A DNA stretch of 64,000 nt from Bradyrhizobium macuxiense (GTDB lineage: Bacteria; Pseudomonadota; Alphaproteobacteria; Rhizobiales; Xanthobacteraceae). The DNA is taken from positions 186,001-250,000 of the forward strand of contig NZ_VITY01000012.1 of NCBI RefSeq assembly GCF_007993935.1, written 5' to 3'. This document shows, one piece after another, positions 34,292 through 42,730 of this stretch (position 1 is the first letter of the stretch; each line of letters opens with the position of its first letter). A program made the position numbers and the translations under genes. The notes beneath the pieces were generated by a model. The model ran no database searches. It had not been told where the DNA came from and saw nothing but the letters and a program-made list of their open reading frames with translations.

Positions 34292-34674
34292 GGTAACGCT
34301 CCCGCGATTTACATCGCATACGATTAATTCGCTTGCGCCTGATAAAGGCATGGCGCGGCCGGCCTTCAAGTATCCCGATTTAATCGGATGCGATTTATTC
34401 GGGCGCGGGGTTCAACTATCCGTGTGATCGGCGGGGCTATGCGCAGCCGGCAAGGCCGGTCTGTTCGCCCGGTTCACGCCGCCCGCACTTTCGGAAATGC
34501 TTCCGCTGGACTGCGAAGGACCGACCGGCGACAAACGCTCGAGCGATACACGCGTGCGCGACCGTGGCAGTCATCCGACTGTCAGGAGACTGAGACAAGA
34601 AGACGACTGCGTCGGCCGCGTTCGGCTCGGCACTGTGGCATCGGCCGATGCCGGAAAGAGATGGAGGCGAGCCC
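34292..34674. other. Intergenic region with an 18 bp near-repeat
   Basis: 383 bp between two divergent exported-protein genes. TCGCATACGATTAATTCG (34314) and TCGGATGCGATTTATTCG (34384) differ at three positions and are 70 bp apart; the sequence around them is AT-richer than average and may hold promoters for both directions. No gene is supported here. Confidence 0.4.
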
Positions 34675-36072
34675 GTGAAGCAGATTCGTTCAGGACGGAA
34701 ACTACACATTGGAGCGATGCTGCTCGGTGCGGCGGCTTTGGCGATGCTGCTGCCGGCGATGGCGTCGGCGCAGACCGGCTCGGCACCATCAGGCGCCAAA
34801 CCCTTCCTCACCGTCGACGGCAAGCAGCCGCTCGTGATCGGACATCGCGGCGTGCCGGGCCTGGTGCCCGAGGAGACCGAAGCATCGTATGAGCTCGCCG
34901 CCGACCTCGGAACGGACTCGCTCGAGGAGGACCTGCATCTGACCAAGGATTGCGTGCTGGTGGCGCGGCACAATCCATGGCTCGGCGACAACACTGACGT
35001 CGCCGAGGTGGCGAAGACCAACGCCGAAGTTGCGGCCCGCAAGCGCACGGCGCCGGGCGTTCCCGTCAAGGTGAAGTGGGCGCAGACGCCGACCAGCGGG
35101 CCGGCCGAATACCCCACCGATCTGATCGATCCGGCCGATCCCAAATCGGTGCTGAAAGCGCTGATCGTCGATGGTGACGACCACACCAATGACTGGTCGA
35201 TCACCGATTTCACCATGGCCGAGCTGAGGCAGTGGATCGCCGGCACGACCTATGATGCGGCCAACGAACGGCCGAAACTGTTCAACGGCAAATTCCCGAT
35301 CATCAGCTTCCAGGACATCATCGACATCGCCAAGGCCAAGAGCAAGGCGACGGGACGTCCGATCTCGGTCTATCCGGAAACCAAGAATCCGACCTGGAAC
35401 AACGCCCAGGCGATCGCCAATGGTTGCGGCGCGCCCGGCAGCCATCCGCTCGAGGATGCCCTGATCAAGATCATCAAGGACAACGGCCTCAATTCGAAGG
35501 ACGCGCCGATCATCGTGCAGAGCTTCGAGCCCGGCAGCCTGAAATACATGCGCAGTCACGGTATCGAGACGCGGCAGGTCCAGCTGATCGACGGCAACGG
35601 CGTCGACTTCAAGACCGGCAAGGTGCTGCTCAACAACATCGCCAATTCCCGTCCCTACGACTGGACGGTTGCGGGTGACTCGCGCACCTTCGATGCGATG
35701 CTGACGCCGGAAGGCCTCGCGGAGATCAAAACCTATGCCGACGGCATCGGTCCGTGGAAGGCCTATATCGTGCCGTACAAGATCTCGCCCTGGAAGGACG
35801 CTGGCGCCGACGGCAAACCCTACAAGGGATCGACGGCGGAGGCCTCGACGCAGGACGCGACCAGCGTGATTGCCGACGCGCATAAGCTCGGCCTGTTCGT
35901 GCATGTCTTCACGTTCCGGAACGAGAAGAAATACCTGGCCGCCGACTATCGGGGCGATCCAAGCCTCGAATATCTAAAGTTCTTCCGCCTCGGCGTCGAC
36001 GGGGTGTTCACGGATTTCACCCACACCGGCGTTGCCGCCCGCGCGGCTTACTTGCGCGAACTCGGCTGGTGA
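34675..36072 (+). CDS. glpQ: Glycerophosphodiester phosphodiesterase (GlpQ-like)
   Basis: 465 residues from a GTG with GGAGG seven bases upstream; signal peptide ends ASAQ. The GDPD barrel shows VIGHRGVPGLVPEET and DSLEEDLHLTKDCVLVARHN, where the usual HD is HN; PISVYPETKNP, PIIVQSFEPGSLKYM and LGVDGVFTDF follow. The metal-binding Glu and Asp and both His of the family are present. A periplasmic GlpQ releases glycerol-3-phosphate from deacylated phospholipids. It is larger than E. coli GlpQ because of insertions at about 130-190. Confidence 0.88.
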   Translation: MKQIRSGRKLHIGAMLLGAAALAMLLPAMASAQTGSAPSGAKPFLTVDGKQPLVIGHRGVPGLVPEETEASYELAADLGTDSLEEDLHLTKDCVLVARHNPWLGDNTDVAEVAKTNAEVAARKRTAPGVPVKVKWAQTPTSGPAEYPTDLIDPADPKSVLKALIVDGDDHTNDWSITDFTMAELRQWIAGTTYDAANERPKLFNGKFPIISFQDIIDIAKAKSKATGRPISVYPETKNPTWNNAQAIANGCGAPGSHPLEDALIKIIKDNGLNSKDAPIIVQSFEPGSLKYMRSHGIETRQVQLIDGNGVDFKTGKVLLNNIANSRPYDWTVAGDSRTFDAMLTPEGLAEIKTYADGIGPWKAYIVPYKISPWKDAGADGKPYKGSTAEASTQDATSVIADAHKLGLFVHVFTFRNEKKYLAADYRGDPSLEYLKFFRLGVDGVFTDFTHTGVAARAAYLRELGW

Positions 36073-36109
36073 GGCCCGGCAACCGAGTGCAGGCTTGCTG
36101 CACAACAAC

Positions 36110-36138
36110 AAACGCGCCCGGCATCACCGGGCGCGTTT
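36110..36138 (+). terminator. Hairpin terminator after glpQ-like gene
   Basis: Arms AAACGCGCCCGG and CCGGGCGCGTTT around CATCA, then TGTCTTTC. It sits between converging genes and can serve both. Confidence 0.75.
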
Positions 36139-36162
36139 GTCTTTCACAGGATGCGACCCGCG

Positions 36163-36714
36163 TTAATCGGTCGTGTACTTGAACTCCGGCATCGCCTTCA
36201 GCTCATCCTTGGACGCGTTGAACACCGCGTGATCCGGATACCAGGGATTGGGCTTTGACGCCGTCGCCGCGGGCGCTGCGGGCGCCGCGCCCGTGGTCGT
36301 CGTCTTGCTGGTGCTGCCGGCGCCGGCGCCGGTGTTCGAGGCGCCGGTATAGGCGATCGGCTCGCTTGAGAACTTCACCTTGTCGAGCGGCACGGCGACC
36401 AGATGCTCGCCGACGCCAAGGAAGCCGCCGACACCGATCACGACGGCCTTGATGGTGCCGCCCTTCTCCATCAGCAGATCATTGATCGAGCCGACGCTCT
36501 CGTTCTTGTCGTTGTACACGCTCAGGCCGACGACCTTCGACGCGCGCCAGTTGCCTTTGAACTCGGTTGGCGACGTGGCAGACGTCGATGCCGCAGGAGC
36601 CGGCGACGCCGCGGGAGACGTCTTGTCGCTCTTGTCGGTGGGAGTCTGTGCAATCGCGACGGTTGCAAGCAGGGCGGAACCGGCCACGCCGGCGATGATG
36701 GATTTGACCAACAT
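36163..36714 (-). CDS. Exported PRC-barrel domain protein
   Basis: 183 residues with signal peptide ending VAIAQ, a Ser/Ala/Thr/Pro linker, and a PRC-barrel (about 55-120): WRASKVVGLSVYNDKNESVGSINDLL, GTIKAVVIGVGGFLGVGEHLVAVP. A low-complexity Thr/Ala/Gly segment and a short acidic end follow. PRC-barrels often occur in stress-induced rhizobial proteins. An EcfG-like promoter is 40 bp upstream; GAGGAGAG is the ribosome site. Confidence 0.85.
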   Translation of the reverse strand: MLVKSIIAGVAGSALLATVAIAQTPTDKSDKTSPAASPAPAASTSATSPTEFKGNWRASKVVGLSVYNDKNESVGSINDLLMEKGGTIKAVVIGVGGFLGVGEHLVAVPLDKVKFSSEPIAYTGASNTGAGAGSTSKTTTTGAAPAAPAATASKPNPWYPDHAVFNASKDELKAMPEFKYTTD

Positions 36715-36753
36715 TGTTGCGCTCTCCTCAGTTCGCAAAATCGATGTGAGGAA

Positions 36754-36778
36754 AACCCGTGATATCCGCGACCGTTCC
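36754..36778 (-). promoter_or_regulatory. EcfG-like promoter of the exported PRC-barrel gene
   Basis: On the minus strand GGAAC, 16 bp, then GGTT: one mismatch from the CGTT -10 consensus. It is 40 bp upstream of the ATG. Confidence 0.5.
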
Positions 36779-37054
36779 TATCGCGCCTGCGCTGAAAGGC
36801 CGCTGCAATGCAAGGGAACGCCACGCGCGCGATGCGGCAACGTCTGGAACGTTGGGTTCTTGACGAAAGCGATCGTGATCTCTCAAGTAAGCCGCGGTTG
36901 AGCCTCGCGACTGCGCCGCACGCGCAGTCCCTGAAGTGACGATGTTCGGCTCACTAAGTCGTCCCGGCGAACCGCGCTGCGCAAGCGCACACGCGCCCCG
37001 GCAGCCGCATCATTGATCGACATGCGTCGATCATGCGCACATCTGACCGCGCGC
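36779..37054. other. Non-coding gap between PRC-barrel genes
   Basis: About 275 bp with no supported gene. Short frames are open in several directions but none has a ribosome site or a recognisable protein feature. Confidence 0.4.
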
Positions 37055-37432
37055 TCAGAAGCCGCCCCAGTAAGGCGGCACGCCGTAGAAGCGATGCAGC
37101 TCGACTTCCTGCGAGCGATCGCCCCAATCGAAATCCTTGTCGGCGCGGAACGACGGCGCGCGCTTCAATTCGTCATCCTCGATGTCGAGCTCATAGGCTT
37201 CAAACTTGGGGTTGTAGTGCAGCCGGCCCCACGGCAGCGGAAGCAGATTGGTTCCGATCCCGAGGAAGCCCCCGAAGCTCAGCACTGCGTACGACACCTT
37301 GCCGGAGATCTTGTCGATCATCAGCCGCTCGATATGGCCGATCATGTCGCCATTGGCCCGGCGCACCGCCGTCCCCTCGACGCGATCGCTTGCAATGAGT
37401 TGATGCGGCCTTGTCCTGACCTCGACAGTCAT
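37055..37432 (-). CDS. Cytoplasmic PRC-barrel domain protein
   Basis: 125 residues with no signal peptide. The PRC-barrel covers residues about 12-80 (DRVEGTAVRRANGDMIGHIERLMIDK, YAVLSFGGFLGIGTNLLPLPW), followed by a Tyr/Glu-rich segment and an aromatic Gly-rich end (YGVPPYWGGF). The SFGGFLGIG loop parallels VGGFLGVG of the neighbour. A consensus EcfG promoter lies just upstream; AGGGTGAG is next to the ATG. Confidence 0.85.
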   Translation of the reverse strand: MTVEVRTRPHQLIASDRVEGTAVRRANGDMIGHIERLMIDKISGKVSYAVLSFGGFLGIGTNLLPLPWGRLHYNPKFEAYELDIEDDELKRAPSFRADKDFDWGDRSQEVELHRFYGVPPYWGGF

Positions 37433-37460
37433 CTCACCCTCCCTGACCTGAAAGGGAAAC

Positions 37461-37486
37461 AACGCGTCGCTGGGGGAACGGGTTCC
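37461..37486 (-). promoter_or_regulatory. EcfG-type general stress promoter
   Basis: Minus strand GGAAC, 17 bp spacer, CGTT: exact consensus. The -10 lies 29 bp before the ATG of the PRC-barrel gene. Confidence 0.72.
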
Positions 37487-37719
37487 GGCCCCCCGATATG
37501 ACAGCCGCCCTTCCCTTTCCCGGGCTGGCACCGCGACCCGGGGCAGAGCCCGGCCCAGGAGAGTTTCAACCGTATTTCAACGCATTAGGCCTGATGACAG
37601 AACGCTAACTTTTCTCCGCACCGCCGACCTGTTAACTCGTTCTGCCGGGCAAGATTTCAGACATACACTGAAACAAAATTCCTGAGCCGCTTTCCCCGAA
37701 TCACGGACAAAAGATCGGT

Positions 37720-38457
37720 ATGACCCAGGCTGCGCCCAATATCCTCGTCGTCGAGGACGACCGCGAAACGCGATCCCTCATCGCAAAGTATCTCCGCACC
37801 AATTCCTGTCATGTCACGACCGCCTCCGACGGTCGCGAAATGGCCAAGGCCATGACCGACCACCGGGTCGATCTCCTGGTGCTCGACGTCATGCTGCCCG
37901 GTGAGGACGGCCTCAGCCTGTGCCGCAAGGTGCGCGCGGAGTCGCAGACGCCGATCATCATGCTGACCGCGCGCGGCGAGGACGTCGACCGCATCCTCGG
38001 CCTCGAGATGGGCGCCGACGACTACCTCGCCAAGCCGTTCAACCCGCGCGAGCTCTTGGCCCGGATCAACGCCGTGCTGCGCCGGCAGGCCGCCGCGCGC
38101 AATGCCAGCGCGATCGAGGGGGCGACCACGCTGACCTTCCTCGGCTGGCGCATCGACATCCGCCTGCGCGAGCTGCGCAACCCCGAAGGCGCGCGCGTCG
38201 CCATGACCAGCGCCGAGTTCGACCTGCTGCGCACCTTCTGCGAGCGGCCCGGCCGGGTGCTGTCGCGCGACAGCCTGCTCGACCTGACGCAGGGTCGCAG
38301 CGCCGGCTCGTTCGAGCGTTCGATCGACGTGCTGGTCAGCCGCATCCGTCGCAAGATCGAGCCCGATCCGCAGGAAGCCACCATGATCAAGACGGTGCGT
38401 TCCGGCGGCTATGTGTTCACTCCGAGGGTGGAGGCGGTTGCCGCCACGAGCAACTGA
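37720..38457 (+). CDS. OmpR-family response regulator
   Basis: 245 residues: receiver domain with VVEDDRETR acidic pocket, Asp in LVLDVMLPGEDG, Thr in IIMLTARG and Lys in LAKPFNPREL; then an OmpR-type winged helix with FDLLRTFCERPGRVLSRDSLLDLTQG, RSIDVLVSRIRRKIEPDP and GGYVF. The histidine kinase gene follows two bases after the stop, so the pair is translationally coupled. Targets unknown. Confidence 0.93.
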   Translation: MTQAAPNILVVEDDRETRSLIAKYLRTNSCHVTTASDGREMAKAMTDHRVDLLVLDVMLPGEDGLSLCRKVRAESQTPIIMLTARGEDVDRILGLEMGADDYLAKPFNPRELLARINAVLRRQAAARNASAIEGATTLTFLGWRIDIRLRELRNPEGARVAMTSAEFDLLRTFCERPGRVLSRDSLLDLTQGRSAGSFERSIDVLVSRIRRKIEPDPQEATMIKTVRSGGYVFTPRVEAVAATSN

Positions 38458-38459
38458 CC

Positions 38460-39815
38460 ATGAAGCTGCTGCGCGTGCTGAGTCTGCGGGGGATCGGCGC
38501 CCAGATGGCGGCGCTGGTCGTCGTCTCGATCGTCGCGCTGCACCTGATCATCACCGCCACCTTCCTGATCCATCGCCCGGATAGGCCGGAGCCGTCCGAT
38601 CGCTGGCACACCCAGCTCGCCGCGGCCGCGCAATTGCTCGGGCACGCCACGGCATCGGAGCGGCCGCGGCTGCAGGCCGATATCATCAGAGCCTTCCCGC
38701 AGCTTGCAATCGGCGACTTCACGTCCGATGCCGGCGGGCTCACCGAGACCGACCCACCGAGCCTGCATGCGCTGCGCCGGCTCGGCGCCGGCTATCACGT
38801 CTACTCCCTGCCCCGCGAGGCGGGAAGCAAACCGAATGACAACGAGATCCGGCGCGTCGCGATCCGCTTGCCGGACGGCGCCATGTTCGCCGCAAACCTG
38901 ATGCCGGATCAGCACATGCGGCCGTTCTGGGGCGGGCCCTGGATGATGACGGTGCTGTTCGCCGTCATCAGCGTCACCCTGCTCGGCCTGTGGGCCGCAT
39001 GGGCGCTGACCGCGCCGCTGTCGTCCTTCGTCAAGGCCGCCGAGACCTTCAGCCTGAACGGCGCCGCCGCGCCGCTGCCGGAGCGCGGCCCCGAGGAGAT
39101 CCGCTCGCTGGCCAAGGCGCTGAACCGGATGCGCGAACGCATCACGGCATTGATCGACGACCGCACCAAGATGCTCGCCGCCATCAGCCACGATTTGCGC
39201 ACGCCGATCACGCGGATGCGGCTGCGCGCCGAGTTCATCGAGGACGAGACCCATCGCCACCGCATGCTGCGCGACCTCGACCAGATGCGCTCGATGCTGG
39301 AATCCGTGCTGTCGTTCCTGCGCAACGACCGCAAGCTGGAGGAGATGACGCTGGTCGACATCGCGAGCACGCTGCACCTCGTCACCGACCAGTTCGCCGA
39401 CATGGGACACAAGGTCAGCTACGAGGGTCCGCAGCACGCGATGGCGACCGCGCGGCCCGCCGACCTGCATCGCAGCATCACCAATCTGGTGGACAATGCC
39501 GTGCGCTTCGGCGGCGAAGTCGCCGTTCGCCTCGACGCCAAGCCGGATCGCCTCGTCATCGACATCGAGGACGACGGCCCCGGCATTTCGGATGCGCACA
39601 AGGCGAGCGTGCTGGAGCCGTTCGTGCGCGGCGACCAGGCGCGCAACATGGATGAGGCCGAAGGCTTCGGCCTTGGCCTGTCGATCGCCAACGCCATCGT
39701 GCTCGCGCATGGCGGCACGCTGTCGCTGCACGATCGCAAGCCGCACGGGCTCGTGGTCCGGATCGAATTGCCGGCGCGGCAGCAGATGCAATTGCCGCGG
39801 AAGTCCGCGGCCTGA
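38460..39815 (+). CDS. Membrane histidine kinase (EnvZ-like)
   Basis: 451 residues: two membrane helices (about 15-38 and 160-184) flank a short periplasmic domain of about 120 residues; then HAMP (LTAPLSSFVKAAETFSLNG), the H-box AAISHDLRTPITRMRLRAEF and the ATPase domain with SITNLVDNAVRFGG, DIEDDGPGI and GFGLGLSIANAIV. Partner of the upstream regulator. The periplasmic part has no known sensor fold. Confidence 0.93.
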   Translation: MKLLRVLSLRGIGAQMAALVVVSIVALHLIITATFLIHRPDRPEPSDRWHTQLAAAAQLLGHATASERPRLQADIIRAFPQLAIGDFTSDAGGLTETDPPSLHALRRLGAGYHVYSLPREAGSKPNDNEIRRVAIRLPDGAMFAANLMPDQHMRPFWGGPWMMTVLFAVISVTLLGLWAAWALTAPLSSFVKAAETFSLNGAAAPLPERGPEEIRSLAKALNRMRERITALIDDRTKMLAAISHDLRTPITRMRLRAEFIEDETHRHRMLRDLDQMRSMLESVLSFLRNDRKLEEMTLVDIASTLHLVTDQFADMGHKVSYEGPQHAMATARPADLHRSITNLVDNAVRFGGEVAVRLDAKPDRLVIDIEDDGPGISDAHKASVLEPFVRGDQARNMDEAEGFGLGLSIANAIVLAHGGTLSLHDRKPHGLVVRIELPARQQMQLPRKSAA

Positions 39816-39876
39816 TCAGGCTGACCTGATCGGCGATGACGCTGACCGATAACGACGCTGACCGATAACTAAGGCA

Positions 39877-40071
39877 TCAGGCGGCGAGCGGCGTGAGCTG
39901 TGCCGTGTCGTAGATCGCGATCGCCTCGAAGCGGTAATTGCAGGCGCGGCAATTCCACAGAAACGACGTGCGCCCCTCGCTGTGCTCCACCCAATCGGGG
40001 CGGGCAATCGGCTTGCCGCATTGCGCGCAGGGATTTTCGCGAGGCATGTAGCCGGTGTCCTGACGGACCAT
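39877..40071 (-). CDS. Small zinc-ribbon-like protein
   Basis: 64 residues from ATG 40071 (GGGAGATG upstream). Four Cys form two CxxC pairs (CAQCGKPIARPDW and CRACNYRFEA), the pattern of a zinc ribbon. The NPCAQCGKPIARPDWVEH segment resembles small proteins common in Bradyrhizobium. No DNA-binding domain; role unknown. Confidence 0.7.
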   Translation of the reverse strand: MVRQDTGYMPRENPCAQCGKPIARPDWVEHSEGRTSFLWNCRACNYRFEAIAIYDTAQLTPLAA

Positions 40072-40451
40072 GGCGCATCTCCCGAGTGATGTTTTTTTGC
40101 GTGCTTTGGACTGGACAGATGTGCTGACTGAACGCGCCCACTCTGTCGTGAGATGAAGTGTAAACCTTCGCTCCGTCGTTTGCACGAAAAACTGTTGTGG
40201 ATCGCATGCGGCAAAATCGATCGAGAAAATGAGCGGCCAAAATTTGAGCCGATGACAATTTTCAGTCGAGACGATTGATGCGAACAATTTGAAGCATGCG
40301 TGTTGCAATCGCATGCTCCGGTCACCTGCATCCGGACAATCACGGACGCACAACGTTCGCTGATGCGAAGGTTTTGCCACATTCCTGCCCGCTCGCCGTA
40401 CCAATGAGACCGCAGAACCGACGCGCGTTTGATCACCCCGAGCGACCCGAG
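40072..40451. other. Intergenic region before the lytic transglycosylase
   Basis: 380 bp between divergent genes. AT-richer than average; no supported coding frame and no consensus EcfG box found. Probably promoters for both genes. Confidence 0.4.
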
Positions 40452-40979
40452 ATGAAGACCCTTCAGACCCTTAGCTGCCTTGCCGCCGCCATCGCGGTGC
40501 TGGCGCCCTGCGCCGGTGCACGCGCACAATCGCGCGCGCAATATGAGGCGATGGTGGCGGCCGAGGCCCAGGCCAATTTGGTGCCGGTGGAGCTGGTGCA
40601 TCGCGTCATCGTGCGTGAGAGCAAGTACCATCCGCAGCTGATCGGACGCGGCGGCACCATCGGGCTCATGCAGATCAAGCTCGGCACCGCGCGCGGGCTC
40701 GGCTACACCGGTACCGCCGAGGGTCTGCGCGACCCCGGCACCAACCTCAAATACGGCGTGAAGTACCTCGCCGGCGCCTATCGCGCCGCCAACGGCGATC
40801 ACGACCGAGCCGTGCGTTATTTCGCGGGCGGGTATTACTACGTCGCAAAGCGGCAGCGCGGCGGTCACCTCAAGGAGGCGATGCATGGCGGCGCGGGTGC
40901 ACCGCCGAAGGAGCTCGCCAAGCAGGAGCAGATGCCGGCCGATATCGCCGAGTCGCAGCCGGAACAGGCTTCCAAATAA
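40452..40979 (+). CDS. Lytic transglycosylase (SLT-type)
   Basis: 175 residues with signal peptide ending ARAQ. The catalytic Glu is in VIVRESKYHP, and GLMQIKLGTARGLGYTG, LRDPGTNLKYGVKYLAG and YFAGGYYYV follow the family-1 order (ES, GLMQ, N, Y). It cleaves peptidoglycan glycan strands leaving anhydro-muramic ends. Tail is short and charged. Confidence 0.9.
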   Translation: MKTLQTLSCLAAAIAVLAPCAGARAQSRAQYEAMVAAEAQANLVPVELVHRVIVRESKYHPQLIGRGGTIGLMQIKLGTARGLGYTGTAEGLRDPGTNLKYGVKYLAGAYRAANGDHDRAVRYFAGGYYYVAKRQRGGHLKEAMHGGAGAPPKELAKQEQMPADIAESQPEQASK

Positions 40980-41184
40980 GTGCTTTCAAGTCCCGGACGC
41001 GGTGCAACGCGCAGCGTTGCGCCGCAGAGCCGGAACCCATGTTCGACAGCTGGTAGGCCGCGGCTCGGCAGCGCACCGCCGTCGCGCTGCGCGGCGTCCG
41101 GAGCACGAGCGTTTTGCGCACGTTCCGCGCCCGCGCCTGGCATACAAGTTGACACATCCGCCCATCCGCCTACATTAGGGGCGT

Positions 41185-41320
41185 TCCGAGGGGTGCTCCG
41201 AAGGAGGAGCTGAGATACCGCAAGCTTGGACGTTGCTTACAAGGCGAGTTGCCAGTAGGCGAACAGTCCGGGACCGCGGTGACCCTTTGAACCTGATCCG
41301 GGTCATGCCGGCGAAGGGAC
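41185..41320 (+). ncRNA. TPP riboswitch (THI element)
   Basis: GGGGTGCTCCG with GGAGCTGAGATA forms the pyrimidine-sensing arm, and ACCCTTTGAACCTGATCCGG with GTCATGCCGGCGAAGGGA is the highly conserved pyrophosphate arm. An extended variable stem of about 60 bases separates them. The 3' end of the element contains GAAGGGA, which is also the likely Shine-Dalgarno of thiO, whose ATG begins four bases after the element. TPP binding would hide it, reducing the whole operon's translation. Confidence 0.95.
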
Positions 41321-41324
41321 AGGG

Positions 41325-42338
41325 ATGTATCAGACGTCAAGACCGCGGGGGGATTCCCCCGTCACCATCATCGGCGCAGGCATAACCGGCGCCTGGCATG
41401 CGCTATTGCTCGCAGAGGCCGGACGTGCCGTCACCCTGCATGAGCGCAGTGACGCCGCGATGACGGAATCCACAAGCCACTGGGCCGGCGGAATGCTGGC
41501 GCCCTGGTGCGAGGAGGAGGCCTCCGAGCCCCTGATCACGCGCCTCGGCACCCGCTCGCTCGACCTGTGGCGGCAGCATCTCCCGGAAACGGCGTTCAAC
41601 GGCTCGCTGGTGGTGGCGCATCCGCGCGACCGCGCCGATTTCGAGCGGTTTGCCCGCCTCACGTCAGGCCATCGCCGGCTCGACGCCGAGGGCGTTCGCG
41701 AACTGGAGCCGGCGCTCGAGGGGCGCTTCGGCGCCGGCCTGTTCTATCCCGAGGAGGGTCATGTCGAACCGCGCCGCGTGCTGCCGCGGCTGCATGCCGC
41801 GATCGCCAAGGCCGGCGGCGCCATCAAGTTCGGCAGCGATGCCGAGGCTGATGATCTCGACGGCCTCGTGATCGACTGCCGCGGGCTTGCCGCGCGCGAC
41901 CGCGAGCCGAGCCTGCGCGGCGTCAAGGGCGAGATGATCATCATCGAGACCGCGGAGGTCGAGCTGTTGCGCCCGGTGCGACTGATCCATCCACGCTGGC
42001 CGCTCTACGTGATCCCGCGCGGCGACGGCCGCTTCATGCTCGGCGCGACCTCGATCGAGGCCGAGGACAATGGCGTCAGCGTGCGCTCGGCGCTGGAGCT
42101 GCTCGGCGCGGCTTACGTCGTGCATCCGGCGTTCGGCGAGGCGCGCATCGTCGAGTTCGGCGCCGGCTTGCGCCCGGCCTTCCCCGACAATCTGCCGAAA
42201 ATCAGGATCGAGCAGGAACGCATCACGGTGAACGGACTCTACCGTCATGGCTTCCTGCTGGCGCCGGCGCTGGCCGAGCTGACGCTCGCCTACATCGCGC
42301 GCGGCGAAATCGACAATGAGGTGATGCAATGCGCGTGA
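41325..42338 (+). CDS. thiO: FAD-dependent glycine oxidase ThiO
   Basis: 337 residues of the DAO family. FAD motif VTIIGAGITGAWHALLLAEAG, then STSHWAGGMLAPWCE and VIPRGDGRFMLGATSIE, and FGAGLRPAFPDNLPKI near the end. It oxidises glycine to the imine used for the thiazole ring. First gene of the riboswitch-controlled thi operon. Confidence 0.92.
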   Translation: MYQTSRPRGDSPVTIIGAGITGAWHALLLAEAGRAVTLHERSDAAMTESTSHWAGGMLAPWCEEEASEPLITRLGTRSLDLWRQHLPETAFNGSLVVAHPRDRADFERFARLTSGHRRLDAEGVRELEPALEGRFGAGLFYPEEGHVEPRRVLPRLHAAIAKAGGAIKFGSDAEADDLDGLVIDCRGLAARDREPSLRGVKGEMIIIETAEVELLRPVRLIHPRWPLYVIPRGDGRFMLGATSIEAEDNGVSVRSALELLGAAYVVHPAFGEARIVEFGAGLRPAFPDNLPKIRIEQERITVNGLYRHGFLLAPALAELTLAYIARGEIDNEVMQCA

Positions 42339-42345
42339 TCGTCCA

Positions 42346-42543
42346 ATGCGTGTAATTGTTAACGGCGAGCAGCGGGAGATCAACGCAGCCAGCGTCGACG
42401 CGCTGTTGGCCGAGCTCGACTACGAAGGCACGCATTTCGCGATCGCAGTGAATTACGACGTGGTGCCGAAGGGCCGCTGGGCCGAGACGCGGCTTCAGGC
42501 CGGCGACGAGATCGAGATCATCACGCCGCGGCAGGGAGGGTGA
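42346..42543 (+). CDS. thiS: Sulfur-carrier protein ThiS
   Basis: 65 residues of ubiquitin-like fold ending in GG, the C-terminus that is adenylated and thiocarboxylated. LAELDYEGTHFAIAVNYDVVPKGRW and DEIEIITPRQGG are typical. The ATG lies seven bases after the thiO stop. An imperfect copy of its first 17 bases lies directly upstream (42329-42345). Confidence 0.93.
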   Translation: MRVIVNGEQREINAASVDALLAELDYEGTHFAIAVNYDVVPKGRWAETRLQAGDEIEIITPRQGG

Positions 42544-42573
42544 TGTGAGCTTGTTCGCACACTGTCTCCACGG

Positions 42574-42692
42574 GTCGTCCCGGCGAAAGCCGGGACCCAT
42601 AACCACGACCGGATATTGGCGGAACGAATGTCGCCCCGTGTGCCCCATTGAAGGGCCGCGGCGTATGGGTCCCGGCTTTCGCCGGGACGACG
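42574..42692. repeat. Covarying hairpin repeat, copy 1 (thiS-thiG gap)
   Basis: GTCGTCCCGGCGAAAGCCGGGACCCAT and its complement at the right end ATGGGTCCCGGCTTTCGCCGGGACGAC, with a variable centre. Inside each arm the hairpin CCCGGC/GCCGGG pairs again. Two related copies lie at 53430-53552 and 53593-53713. Confidence 0.85.
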
Positions 42693-42730
42693 AGTTGAAT
42701 ACAGGGCCGCGAGCTGCGGGATATTGAAAC

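Noticed and set aside
40980..41184. Short frames between the lytic transglycosylase and the riboswitch
   Set aside because: No ribosome site or protein-like composition.
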